This document shows, piece by piece, positions 24,573 through 32,430 of a stretch of DNA of 64,000 nt. Each line of letters opens with the position of its first letter. Positions within the stretch are counted from its first letter, which is position 1. Origin of the DNA: Actinomycetes bacterium. Its GTDB lineage: Bacteria > Actinomycetota > Actinomycetes > Streptosporangiales > Streptosporangiaceae. A model generated the notes under the pieces. The model did no database searches and had not been told where the DNA came from. It saw nothing but the letters and a program-made list of their open reading frames with translations. Location of the stretch: the NCBI GenBank assembly GCA_021792405.1, contig JAJYUU010000002.1, forward strand, positions 1 to 64,000, given 5' to 3'. The translations under genes and the position numbers were made by a program.

Positions 24573-26267
24573 TCAGGAAACTGGCTTGAGCTGCTGGATC
24601 ACGGCGAGCATCTCCGGGATGTTCGGACCTGGGTCCATGTACGGGTTGGCCTTGCTGGGCCAGCCGGTGTAGTCGCGAGTGGAGAACTCCGCCCACGACG
24701 CGCCCTGAAGCAGCGGCGCCACCGGGACCTGGGTGGACTCGATGTTCGCCAGCGTCGCAATCGCGGCGCTGAGCTCAGCGGGGGTGGTGGCGGCCTGGTA
24801 GGCGTTGAGCGCGGCCTGTGCCGCCGGGTCGTTAAACCGGCCGTAGTCGGCGCCAGCGGTCTTGCCGATCGGTGCCGACAGCGTGTAGTTCATCCAGTTG
24901 TTGTAGGTGAAGTACGGGGTGAGCCCCTGGGCTCCCCAGTGGATGGCGGTGTCGAAGTTGCCGCTCCCGAGCTGCTGCGCCCAGACGGTGCCGCCGTTGC
25001 TACCCGGAACGCCATCGACCGAGGCGTTGAAGCCCGCCGCGTTCAGCTGCTTCACGAGCAGCTGCGCGTCGGCGTAGTAGTCGCTGTAGGCGACTGGCAC
25101 CGAGATGCTGAACGTGATCTGCTTCCCGGCCTTCTCCCACTTGCCGCCGGTCAGCTTGTACCCGTCGGCGGTCAGGATGGAGCTGACCTTGGACTGGTCG
25201 CCGGCCGCCGGGAGGTTGCCGGCGAGCGAGGACGGCAGGAAGCTGTTCTGGGCAGGCAGGATCATCCCGGCCGTGCTGGTTGCGGGCGGCTCGTTGTTGG
25301 ACTCGCCGTCCGTCGACAGCTGCTGGCGGTTGATGGCGTAACTGATCGCCTGGCGCACGGCCGGGTCGTTCAGCGGTGCCTTGGTGACGTTGAACCACAG
25401 GCCGACGACGTTGTTGTCACTGAAGTACGGCGCTGATGCGGTCCAGGTCTTGTTGTCAGAGCTCTTGGACAGGTAGTTCTGCGGGACACCGAAGATCGAG
25501 ATCCCGCACCAGTCGATCGTGCCGTCTGAGCAAGGCGGCAGCAGGTTGGCGTTGCCGGCGTACGCGGGGAAGCTGAGCTCCGGCACGTGCAGGCTGGCCT
25601 TGGCGTAGTAGTCAGGGTTGACCTTCATGGTGTAGCCCGTCGAGCTGAAGCGGTCGAGCACGTACGGGCCGGTGCCGACGGGGTTGGCGTCGGGATAGGT
25701 CACCGGGTTGGAGACGCTCTGCCAGATGTGCTCGGGCACGATGGGCGTCTGCAAGATGTAGTAAGCGCTGGCCAGCTCCGGCTGCGCGAAGGTCAGCACG
25801 GTCGTCGTGGAATTCGTCGTGGTCACGCTGGCGGGGATCGGGATCGACCAGTTGGCGTTCAGCGCTGGGTTGGTCTTGATCAGGTTGAACGTGAACGCGA
25901 CGTCGCTTGAGCTAAACGCTTTGCCGTCGCTCCACTTCACGCCTGATCTGGTGGTGATCGTGAGCGTCCTGCCGCCGTTCGACCATACGGCGCCGGTGGC
26001 CAGCTCGTGCACCGGCTGCTCGCCGGTGTTCTGGGTGTTGTACACCATCAGCGGCTCGTCGTACAGGTTCACTGAGTGCGTCAGGTATCCGGTCGACGTT
26101 GGCAGGAACGGGTTGAAGTTGTCGGTCATCGGTGAGAGTGCCGTCGTGACGATCGACAGCGGCTTGCCCGAACTGTTGCTGGATGAGCTCGGCGAGGAGC
26201 CACAGGCTGCGATCCCCAGTCCGAGGACCGCAGCCGCAGCTACGCTGCCTGCGATTTTGCGATTCAT
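24573..26267 (-). CDS. ABC transporter substrate-binding lipoprotein, family 5
   Basis: This 564-residue protein starts with a lipoprotein signal peptide whose lipobox ends at C22 (LGIAAC), followed by a serine-rich linker, so it is membrane-anchored outside the cell. The body is a family-5 (peptide/nickel/oligosaccharide) binding protein: TLTITTRSGVKWSDGKAFSSSDVAFTF, NPVGTGPYVLDRF, and PLNDPAVRQAISYAINRQQL. Family 5 includes cello-oligosaccharide binders as well as peptide binders. The operon with a GH3 glucosidase and LacI regulator favours a beta-glucoside ligand here. It lies 189 bp downstream of the ATPase gene, a spacer with weak hairpins that could house a second promoter. Confidence 0.9.
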   Translation of the reverse strand: MNRKIAGSVAAAAVLGLGIAACGSSPSSSSNSSGKPLSIVTTALSPMTDNFNPFLPTSTGYLTHSVNLYDEPLMVYNTQNTGEQPVHELATGAVWSNGGRTLTITTRSGVKWSDGKAFSSSDVAFTFNLIKTNPALNANWSIPIPASVTTTNSTTTVLTFAQPELASAYYILQTPIVPEHIWQSVSNPVTYPDANPVGTGPYVLDRFSSTGYTMKVNPDYYAKASLHVPELSFPAYAGNANLLPPCSDGTIDWCGISIFGVPQNYLSKSSDNKTWTASAPYFSDNNVVGLWFNVTKAPLNDPAVRQAISYAINRQQLSTDGESNNEPPATSTAGMILPAQNSFLPSSLAGNLPAAGDQSKVSSILTADGYKLTGGKWEKAGKQITFSISVPVAYSDYYADAQLLVKQLNAAGFNASVDGVPGSNGGTVWAQQLGSGNFDTAIHWGAQGLTPYFTYNNWMNYTLSAPIGKTAGADYGRFNDPAAQAALNAYQAATTPAELSAAIATLANIESTQVPVAPLLQGASWAEFSTRDYTGWPSKANPYMDPGPNIPEMLAVIQQLKPVS

Positions 26268-26456
26268 TTGCCTCTAGACTCCAAAGAGTGCCCGGCCGGC
26301 TGTGCGTCGGCCTGTCGTGATGTGACCGTGTCGGGGTCTGTTCTCGTCGCGGCGCTGGCCGGCCGGGTCGGGATGTGCCTGGGGTGCCCCAGAGCTTCCG
26401 CGGACCTGCTGGCCCGGCGCGCCGGTGATGTCAGAGATCGGTTCGGTTAGGGCTCA
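26268..26456 (-). other. Intra-operon spacer with hairpins
   Basis: The 189 bp between the second ATPase and binding-protein genes contain CTGGGGTGCCCCAG (26379-26392) and a wider CCCGGCCGG...CCGGCCGGG pair (26291-26300 with about 26358-26367). No gene is visible. A separate start or processing site for the highly needed binding protein is plausible but unproven. Confidence 0.4.
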
Positions 26457-27662
26457 TCACTCGTCAGTACTCATCACCTCTCCTCGGTCGGTGTCAGGCG
26501 TGTCCTCGCCGACACCGGGAACCGTTGGCCGCCGCCCCGGCAGAGCCGGAACGCGGGAGGTCGCCTCGCCGGCCGATGTCGTGGCGGGAACGGGCTTCGT
26601 GCCCTGACCGTGCGCAGCGGACGACTCATTGCCTTCGCCGAGCAGCCAGCACGCGCTTTCGTGCCCGTTCCCGGCAGGAAACGCCGGCGGCGCCTGTTCG
26701 GCGCAGATGGCCATGGCGTAGGGGCACCGCAGCCTGAAGCGGCAGCCCGACGGCGGAGCCACCGCGCTGCGCGGCGCGCCTGCGCCGCGCAGCGCGACCG
26801 GCGTGACCCGCTGCGGATCCGGCGCCGCGCTGAGCAGCAGCTGCGTATAGGGATGCGCGGGCGCGTCAGTGACCTCGACGGCTGGCCCGGACTCCACCAC
26901 CTGGCCCGCGTACATGACCACGATCCGGTCGGCCAGGTATCTTGCCGACGCGATGTCGTGGGTGATGTACAAGATGGCCAGCTCGTCACGATCCCGCAGA
27001 TCGGCGAGCAGGTTCAGGACGCCAAGGCGGATCGATACGTCGAGCATCGAGACCGGCTCGTCGGCCACCAGCACCCGTGGCTGCACGGCCAGAGCGCGGG
27101 CGATCGCGACGCGCTGCCGCTGGCCGCCGGACAGCTCGTGCGGGTACTTGTGCACGAACAGGTCGGCCGGAGTCAGCGCGACCCGATCGAGCACGGTCGC
27201 GATCTTGGCGTCGAGGTCCGCGGCTGAGCCGGCCATCCCGTGTACCTTGAACGGGCGGCTCAGGTGGTAGTGCACATCGTGGATCGGGTTCAGCGACGCG
27301 AACGGATCCTGCAGCACCATCTGCACGGTCTTGGCGTAGTCGAGGTGCCGCCGCTGGCTGCGCGGCACCGCGCGGCCGTGCAGCAGCAACTCGCCCGAGG
27401 TCGGCGTGATCAGCCTGGACATCAGCCGGGCGAGTGTGGACTTGCCCGACCCGCTCTCGCCGACAACCGCCGTCACCGATCCGGCGGTCAGCGCGAGCGA
27501 TACATCGTCGACGGCGTGCACTACCGGCGCTGGCCGGCCGGCCCGCGCCAGGCGCCGGCCGGCGCCGGGCACGCGGCCGTGCACCGGAAAGTGCTTGGTG
27601 AGGCTGCGCGCTTCCAGCACTGCCGTGGTCGTGCCGGGCGCTGCCAGCATCGGTGCAGTCAT
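26457..27662 (-). CDS. ABC transporter ATP-binding protein (OppF-type)
   Basis: This 401-residue ATPase has Walker A GESGSGKST, the Q-loop in MVLQDPFASLNP, signature LSGGQRQRVAIARALA, Walker B VLVADEPVSMLD and the switch histidine in LYITHDI. The C-terminal oligopeptide-transporter domain with GCRFRLRCPYAM and clustered cysteines is present, followed by a ~60-residue low-complexity tail. It is the second of the two ATPases needed by family-5 importers. Its ATG overlaps the preceding ATPase stop by 4 bp, so the two subunits are translationally coupled in a 1:1 ratio. Confidence 0.92.
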   Translation of the reverse strand: MTAPMLAAPGTTTAVLEARSLTKHFPVHGRVPGAGRRLARAGRPAPVVHAVDDVSLALTAGSVTAVVGESGSGKSTLARLMSRLITPTSGELLLHGRAVPRSQRRHLDYAKTVQMVLQDPFASLNPIHDVHYHLSRPFKVHGMAGSAADLDAKIATVLDRVALTPADLFVHKYPHELSGGQRQRVAIARALAVQPRVLVADEPVSMLDVSIRLGVLNLLADLRDRDELAILYITHDIASARYLADRIVVMYAGQVVESGPAVEVTDAPAHPYTQLLLSAAPDPQRVTPVALRGAGAPRSAVAPPSGCRFRLRCPYAMAICAEQAPPAFPAGNGHESACWLLGEGNESSAAHGQGTKPVPATTSAGEATSRVPALPGRRPTVPGVGEDTPDTDRGEVMSTDE

Positions 27663-28819
27663 GCCGAGCTCCCTTGCTGGACTTGCTCTTCGGCGACCGT
27701 GGCCCGCGCAGCTACTGCGGCCGGCTGGCCTGCGCCGGGCCTTTCCCAGCTCGACTGGCTTGTGCTGCCGCTCGCCGCTGGCGTCGTCAGGTCCGGCTCA
27801 GGGGCCGCCAGATCGGCCGGAACGGGCGTATCGCCGTGCTGCAGCCAGCATGCGACCAGGCGTCCTTCGCTGGCACCGACGATCTCCAGCGGCGGAGCCT
27901 GCTGCGCGCACCGGTCGAAGGCAAACCGGCAGCGCGGATGGAACACGCAGCCAGATGGCAGCGCCCGCAAGTCAGGCGGCGAGCCAGGGATGCCGGTCAT
28001 CGGCGCACGCGGACCGTGCAGCGGCGGGAACGAGCTCAGCAGGCCGAGCGTGTAGGGATGGCGCGGCGCGTTGAACAGTGCGCTCGCCGCCGCGCGTTCG
28101 ACCAGGGAACCCGCGTACATCACCGCGATGGCGTCCGCAATCTCGATGAGCAGCGACAGGTCGTGCGTGATGAACAAGACGGCGAACCCGAACTGGTCCC
28201 GCAGGTCCTTCAGCTCTTCCAGGATTTCCCGCTGGGTGACTACGTCGAGCGCGGTGGTTGGCTCATCCATGATGACGACCTGCGGCCGCAGTGCCAGCGC
28301 CATCGCGATCATCACGCGCTGCCGCATGCCGCCGGATAGTTCGTGCGGATGGCTGTTCAGCCGGTCGCTGCTGATTCCGACCATTTCCAGCAGCTCGACA
28401 GCACGAGCCTGGCGCTGGCGCCGTGACATCCGGGGTGAGTGCGCTGCCAGCGCGTCGGTGAGCTGGGTGCGGATCGTCATCACCGGGTTGAGCGCGTTCA
28501 TCGCGCTCTGCAGCACCAGGGACACCTGCGACCAGCGAAGTACCCGCAAGCTCGGGTAGTCGGCCGCCAGCAGGTCGACTGATGGACCGTCCGCGGGGTA
28601 GAAACGCACCTCACCGCCGGTGATCACGCCCGGTGCCCGCAGCAGCCGGGTAGCGGCCATCACCAGGGTGGACTTGCCGCTGCCACTCTCGCCGGCCAGG
28701 CCGAGAACCTCGCCGCGGTGCAGGACCAGGTCAGCGCCTGCGACGGCGTGCACGGCATCGGGCCCGGTCCCGTAGTCCACGCACAGGCCGCGAATCTCCA
28801 GCAGCCGCTCGCCGATCAT
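27659..28819 (-). CDS. ABC transporter ATP-binding protein (OppD-type)
   Basis: The start is the ATG complementary to 28817-28819, overlapping the upstream permease stop by 4 bp; the track ORF is 252 bp too long. The 386-residue product has Walker A GESGSGKST, the Q-loop in LVLQSAMNALNPV, signature LSGGMRQRVMIAMALA, Walker B VVIMDEPTTALD and FITHDLSL. It ends with the cysteine-rich oligopeptide-family C-terminal domain (GCVFHPRCRFAFDRC), followed by a ~50-residue poorly conserved tail. It pairs with the downstream OppF-type ATPase to energise import. Confidence 0.92.
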   Translation of the reverse strand: MIGERLLEIRGLCVDYGTGPDAVHAVAGADLVLHRGEVLGLAGESGSGKSTLVMAATRLLRAPGVITGGEVRFYPADGPSVDLLAADYPSLRVLRWSQVSLVLQSAMNALNPVMTIRTQLTDALAAHSPRMSRRQRQARAVELLEMVGISSDRLNSHPHELSGGMRQRVMIAMALALRPQVVIMDEPTTALDVVTQREILEELKDLRDQFGFAVLFITHDLSLLIEIADAIAVMYAGSLVERAAASALFNAPRHPYTLGLLSSFPPLHGPRAPMTGIPGSPPDLRALPSGCVFHPRCRFAFDRCAQQAPPLEIVGASEGRLVACWLQHGDTPVPADLAAPEPDLTTPAASGSTSQSSWERPGAGQPAAVAARATVAEEQVQQGSSA

Positions 28820-29898
28820 GCCCGGCCTCCGTTCCCGGCGGTTGCGGCGGTCGTGTCCAGCGGCGCGGCGGGCGGTCGCGAGACCGGGAGCACTGGGGTC
28901 AGCGCGAACTGCTGGCTGCGCAGCGCCCGAGCACGCTTCCGGTCGCCGCCGCGGCGGCTCAGCCCGGCCGCGCGCAACCGCGGGTTGATGAACTCGTCGA
29001 TGCCGAAGTTCAGCAGCACTAGCGACGTGCCCAGCAGGGCGACGGCGAGACCAGGCGGGATGTACCACCACCAGTACCCGGTCAGTTCCGCGTTGGCACC
29101 CTGGGCGTAGTAGAGGATGCCGCCCCAGCTCCAGTTGGGGTTGACCAGGCCGAGGAACGCCATCGCGGTATAGGTCCCCACCGCGTACAGCACGGTGAAC
29201 AGGAACGAGCTCGCGACGATCGGAGTCAGGTTGGGCAGGATTTCCGCGAAGATGATCCGGGACCGGCGCTCACCGATGATCTTGGCCGAGTCGACGTAGT
29301 CCCTGTTTCGCAGCGAAAGCGTCTGCGCGCGCAACACGCGGGCACCCCAGGCCCAGCCCGTTACCGAGATGATGAAGCCGATCAGGAAGAGGTCGTTGCT
29401 GCCCGTCTTCCCGAGAAAGCCGAACAGGATGACCAGCAGCGGCAGCGCGGGCATCACCAGGAAGATGTTGGCGAGCATGGACAGCAGGTCGTCCGCCAGG
29501 CCGCCGAGGTAGCCAGCGGTCACGCCGATGACCACCGAAAGCGCTGTGGCGATGACCCCGGCGATGAACGACACCAGCAGCATGTCGCTGCCGCCGGCCA
29601 GCAGCTGGGAGAACACGTCCTGCTGCAGGTTGGTAGTGCCTAGCCAGTGCGCGCTTGACGGCGGCAGCGGCACTGGCGAGTTGGCGAAGATCTGGTCCGG
29701 GCTGTACGGCGCGACCAGCGGCCCGATGACCGACAACAGCACGAAGAACGTCAGCATGGCCAGGCCCACGATGATCTTCGGTGAGCGGGGCAGCCGCAGC
29801 GCCCGCTGCCGCCGCCGAGGCGAGCCTGTGCCAAGCAGGGCGGCGCCTGGCACTGGCGCGCCGCCCGTGACCTGCTCGGTGCCGATGCCTACCGCCAT
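28816..29898 (-). CDS. ABC transporter permease (DppC/OppC type)
   Basis: This 360-residue inner-membrane permease has a cytoplasmic N-terminal leader of ~45 residues, a first helix (IIVGLAMLTFFVLLSVIGPLVAPYSPDQIF) and the family sequence HWLGTTNLQQDVFSQLLAGGSDMLLVSF. About five further helices follow, containing the EAA-type loop (YVDSAKIIGERRSRIIFAEILPNL) that docks to the ATPases. A ~55-residue disordered C-terminal tail is extra. It lies 3 bp after the other permease in the operon. Confidence 0.93.
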   Translation of the reverse strand: MAVGIGTEQVTGGAPVPGAALLGTGSPRRRQRALRLPRSPKIIVGLAMLTFFVLLSVIGPLVAPYSPDQIFANSPVPLPPSSAHWLGTTNLQQDVFSQLLAGGSDMLLVSFIAGVIATALSVVIGVTAGYLGGLADDLLSMLANIFLVMPALPLLVILFGFLGKTGSNDLFLIGFIISVTGWAWGARVLRAQTLSLRNRDYVDSAKIIGERRSRIIFAEILPNLTPIVASSFLFTVLYAVGTYTAMAFLGLVNPNWSWGGILYYAQGANAELTGYWWWYIPPGLAVALLGTSLVLLNFGIDEFINPRLRAAGLSRRGGDRKRARALRSQQFALTPVLPVSRPPAAPLDTTAATAGNGGRA

Positions 29899-29901
29899 GG
29901 C

Positions 29902-30882
29902 TCAGGCCTCCTGCCGGGTACGCGGGTCGAGGAAGACATAGACGAAGTCGGCGATGAGGTTGGCCGCTAGTACCGCGAACGTGATGATCAGGAACAGGCC
30001 CTGCATCAGCTCGTAGTCGTTGTTCTGCACCGCCTGCAGCAGCAGCGAGCCGAGTCCCGGATAGCTGAACACGATCTCGGTCAGCAACGCGCCAGATACG
30101 ATGAAGCCGATCGCCAGCGCGAATCCGGAGACGCTCGGCAAGATCGCGTTGCGGGCGGCATACCAGATCACCCGGCGTTTCGGGAGTCCCTTCGCGGCGG
30201 CGATCAGCACGTAGTCCTCGTCCATCGTGGTGAGCATCACGTTGCGCATGCCCACGATCCAGCCGGCCGCAGAGGCGACGACGATCGTCAGCCCGGGCAG
30301 CAGCGAGTGGTCGAGCACGTCGCTGATGTATGTCCAGTTGAAGGCCGGGAAGTCGGTGGCGTTGGCGGCCCGTGCGGTCGGGAACCAGCCGAGCGTGACG
30401 GCGAACACGTCGATGGCCAGGAACGCGAGGAAGAAGTACGGCGCCGCCTGGAAGAACGTGACTACCGGCAGCAGGTTATCCAGCCAGCTACCGCGCTTCC
30501 AGGCGACGATCGCGCCGATCGCGGTACCGAGCACGAAGCTGATCAGCGTAGCGACACCGACCAGTCCGAGTGTGTACGGCAGCGCCTGCCGGATGACAGT
30601 GCTGACCGGCTCGAACGCGTTAGCGGTCGAAACGCCGAGGTTGCCATGCAGCACGTTGTTCCAGAAGTGTGTGTACTGGCCCCACAGGCTCGCGCTGGTG
30701 TTGACGCCGAACTGCAAGTCCAGGGCGTGGATGGTGGCTGGCGTGATGGTCACGCCCTGCATCTTGGACAAGATCGCGTCCACCGGGTTGCCGGGAATCA
30801 TCCGCGGAATCAGGAAGTCCAGGCTGATCGCTATGGCTGCAGTAACTAGGTAGAAGAACAGCCGCCGGGCTATCACCAGCAT
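29902..30882 (-). CDS. ABC transporter permease (DppB/OppB type)
   Basis: This 326-residue permease has the usual first helix, the NPVDAIL segment, and about six helices, including the EAA loop EDYVLIAAAKGLPKRRVIWYAARNAILP. It forms the membrane channel with the DppC-type protein. Its start codon directly abuts the stop of the LacI-family gene, so regulator and transporter are one transcription unit. Confidence 0.93.
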   Translation of the reverse strand: MLVIARRLFFYLVTAAIAISLDFLIPRMIPGNPVDAILSKMQGVTITPATIHALDLQFGVNTSASLWGQYTHFWNNVLHGNLGVSTANAFEPVSTVIRQALPYTLGLVGVATLISFVLGTAIGAIVAWKRGSWLDNLLPVVTFFQAAPYFFLAFLAIDVFAVTLGWFPTARAANATDFPAFNWTYISDVLDHSLLPGLTIVVASAAGWIVGMRNVMLTTMDEDYVLIAAAKGLPKRRVIWYAARNAILPSVSGFALAIGFIVSGALLTEIVFSYPGLGSLLLQAVQNNDYELMQGLFLIITFAVLAANLIADFVYVFLDPRTRQEA

Positions 30883-31992
30883 CTATCCGGCCTCCTGTGC
30901 ATTACGCGGTACCAAGAGCTGCGGGTCGCAACCGCAGCTTCGCCGCCGGACGAGCTGGGTCGGCAGCGCAATGTCCTGGCCACGGACACCGGAGCCGTCT
31001 CCGCAGATCATGGAGTACAACGTCTCGAACGCGGTGGCGCCGAGGTCCTGGATGGACTGCCGGACGCTGGTGAGCTGCGGACGGAGGTGTCGTGCTACCG
31101 GCATGTCGTCGAATCCGGTGACAGCCACGTCACCGGGAACGGAGATGCCGTGCTGGGCGAGGGCGTGCAGCACGCCGATGGCGGACTGGTCGTTCGCGCA
31201 GACGATCGCGCGGGGGAGCCGGGTGCCTGCCGCGATCAGGCGCTCGATTGCGGCCGCGCCGCCCGCCGCCTGGTAGCCGCCCTGCCACGCGTCGCCCGCC
31301 TGAAGCGTCACACCCGCGGACCGGGCTTCGTCGGCGAGCGCGCGACCGCGGGTGATGCTGTCTGGGCTGCCCTCGTGGCCGGCCAGGTAGGCCAGCGTGC
31401 GGTAGCCGTGGTCGTGGATCAGGTGCCGTGCCACGGCCCGCATGCCGCTGTCGTTGTCGCCGTGGACGTTCGCCGTCGTGGCGGTCGGCAGGCCGGCCAG
31501 CGTGACGACGGGAAGCTGCCGGGCGAGCCGGTCGAGCTGATCAGGGTCCAGTACCCGGTCGTGCAGGATGATCCCGTCGCTCTTGCGGGCGAGCGCGAAG
31601 ATGCGGCTGCCCGCGTTCGCCTCGTCCAGGTCGACTGACCTGATCAGCAGGTCGAAGCCATGCCGCTGGGCGACGATCTCCATGCCGCGGTTGATCATGT
31701 CGGGGAACTGGAGGTTCTCGTCCTCGTCGGTGAACAGGCTGCCGTCAAGCCATTGCGGCCGCCGGACGATCACGCCGACCACTTCCTTGAGCCGGGCGCT
31801 CAGCGCCCGCGCAGCGCCGTCAGGCACGAAGCCGAGCTCGGCCACGGCCGCCAGCACCCGCTGCCTGGTATCGGCGCGCGGGTTGCCCTGGTCGTTGAGC
31901 ACGCGTGAGACCGAGGCAATGGACACCCCAGCAGCCCTGGCCACGTCATAGATCGTGGGCGGCTGGTTGCCGGCGCTGGCCTCTTGGCTCAC
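30883..31992 (-). CDS. LacI family regulator of the beta-glucoside operon
   Basis: This 369-residue protein has the N-terminal LacI helix-turn-helix (PTIYDVARAAGVSIASVSRVLNDQGNPRADTRQRVLAAVAELGFVP, about residues 12-57) with the hinge helix AARALSARL. The periplasmic-binding-like effector domain follows, with GFDDMPVARHLRPQLTSVRQ near the end. It heads the operon and is followed without a gap by the first permease. Two GCGCTT palindromes upstream are the probable operators, so it most likely represses its own operon until a sugar inducer binds. The C-terminal RRRSCGCDP motif is common in sugar-responsive LacI proteins. Confidence 0.92.
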   Translation of the reverse strand: MSQEASAGNQPPTIYDVARAAGVSIASVSRVLNDQGNPRADTRQRVLAAVAELGFVPDGAARALSARLKEVVGVIVRRPQWLDGSLFTDEDENLQFPDMINRGMEIVAQRHGFDLLIRSVDLDEANAGSRIFALARKSDGIILHDRVLDPDQLDRLARQLPVVTLAGLPTATTANVHGDNDSGMRAVARHLIHDHGYRTLAYLAGHEGSPDSITRGRALADEARSAGVTLQAGDAWQGGYQAAGGAAAIERLIAAGTRLPRAIVCANDQSAIGVLHALAQHGISVPGDVAVTGFDDMPVARHLRPQLTSVRQSIQDLGATAFETLYSMICGDGSGVRGQDIALPTQLVRRRSCGCDPQLLVPRNAQEAG

Positions 31993-32029
31993 ACGTCCTC
32001 CGTTAGTCGAGGCACTAGGGCCGTTCGAA

Positions 32030-32041
32030 GTAAGCGCTTAC
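32030..32041. promoter_or_regulatory. LacI-type operator 1
   Basis: GTAAGCGCTTAC is a perfect 12-bp palindrome 38 bp upstream of the LacI start codon. Its central GCGC resembles sites bound by CebR/MalR-type LacI proteins. Confidence 0.65.
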
Positions 32042-32059
32042 CCGAGGTGGCTTTAATTG

Positions 32060-32081
32060 CCCCGGCGACTCATCGCCGGGG
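32060..32081. promoter_or_regulatory. Hairpin between the two operators
   Basis: CCCCGGCGA and TCGCCGGGG form a perfect 9-bp stem with a 4-nt loop. It lies midway between the two operators. It may be the terminator of a short upstream transcript or a leader structure. Confidence 0.45.
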
Positions 32082-32097
32082 CTGTCAGCCCAGAAGA

Positions 32098-32109
32098 AAG
32101 CGCTTACTT
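32098..32109. promoter_or_regulatory. LacI-type operator 2
   Basis: AAAGCGCTTACT shares the AAGCGCTTAC core of operator 1, with centres 67 bp apart (about 6.4 helical turns). Two sites at this distance could allow looping by a LacI tetramer or cooperative repression. Confidence 0.5.
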
Positions 32110-32167
32110 GAACAACTGCCAGGAGACTACGGCGACCAGCCGAGGGCTACAAGACCATGAGGCAACC

Positions 32168-32183
32168 GTTACGTTAACGTAAC
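32168..32183. promoter_or_regulatory. Perfect 16-bp palindrome GTTACGTTAACGTAAC
   Basis: An exact palindrome in an AT-richer patch between the operon promoter and the monooxygenase remnant. It does not resemble the LacI sites. It resembles TetR- or MerR-type operators of lipid or branched-chain acid catabolism. No such regulator is encoded next to it. Confidence 0.55.
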
Positions 32184-32299
32184 ATTCAAGTTGACTCCAT
32201 GTTTCGGCCTGGTGCGCCCTGCGGCCCGCCGACGCCGCACCGGCGCCAGGGCGGTTAGCGGTAAATTCTTTAGCCCAAAACGGTGCAACATCCTTCGCC

Positions 32300-32430
32300 T
32301 TAGGTGGTACCGGCCTCGATGACGGCCGCGCGCTGGCCGAGGTCCCGCAGCCGGTACAACTAGTACAGGCCGGCCGGGCAGCCCCGACGACGATGGCCTC
32401 GAGGCAATCCCGGCCGGACCGGTCTGTCAT
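32300..32430 (-). pseudogene. Flavin (Baeyer-Villiger-type) monooxygenase N-terminal remnant
   Basis: From the ATG complementary to 32428-32430 the frame reads DCLEAIVVGA. One base is then missing, since the shifted frame continues PAGLY-stop-LYRLRDLGQRAAVIEAGTT before a second stop. Restoring one G and reading through the TAG gives the FAD dinucleotide-binding start of a Baeyer-Villiger/flavoprotein monooxygenase. So this is a remnant of about 45 codons with a frameshift, an in-frame TAG and loss of everything downstream. The ATG overlaps the stop of the HSL-type hydrolase (ATGA), showing that the two were once a coupled pair. Confidence 0.75.

Larger units (their letters stand above)
31993..32299. 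other. Regulatory spacer upstream of the LacI/ABC operon
   Basis: This ~307-bp stretch has no gene. It holds the GGAGG ribosome binding site of the LacI gene, two LacI-type operators, a hairpin between them and, further out, a perfect 16-bp palindrome. The track ORF 32104-32430 across it is not a gene beyond the monooxygenase remnant. Confidence 0.7.

Noticed and set aside
32104-32430. 108-residue ORF as a new cysteine-containing small protein
   Set aside because: The first part is a frameshifted monooxygenase start and the rest reads through operator DNA; it is debris.
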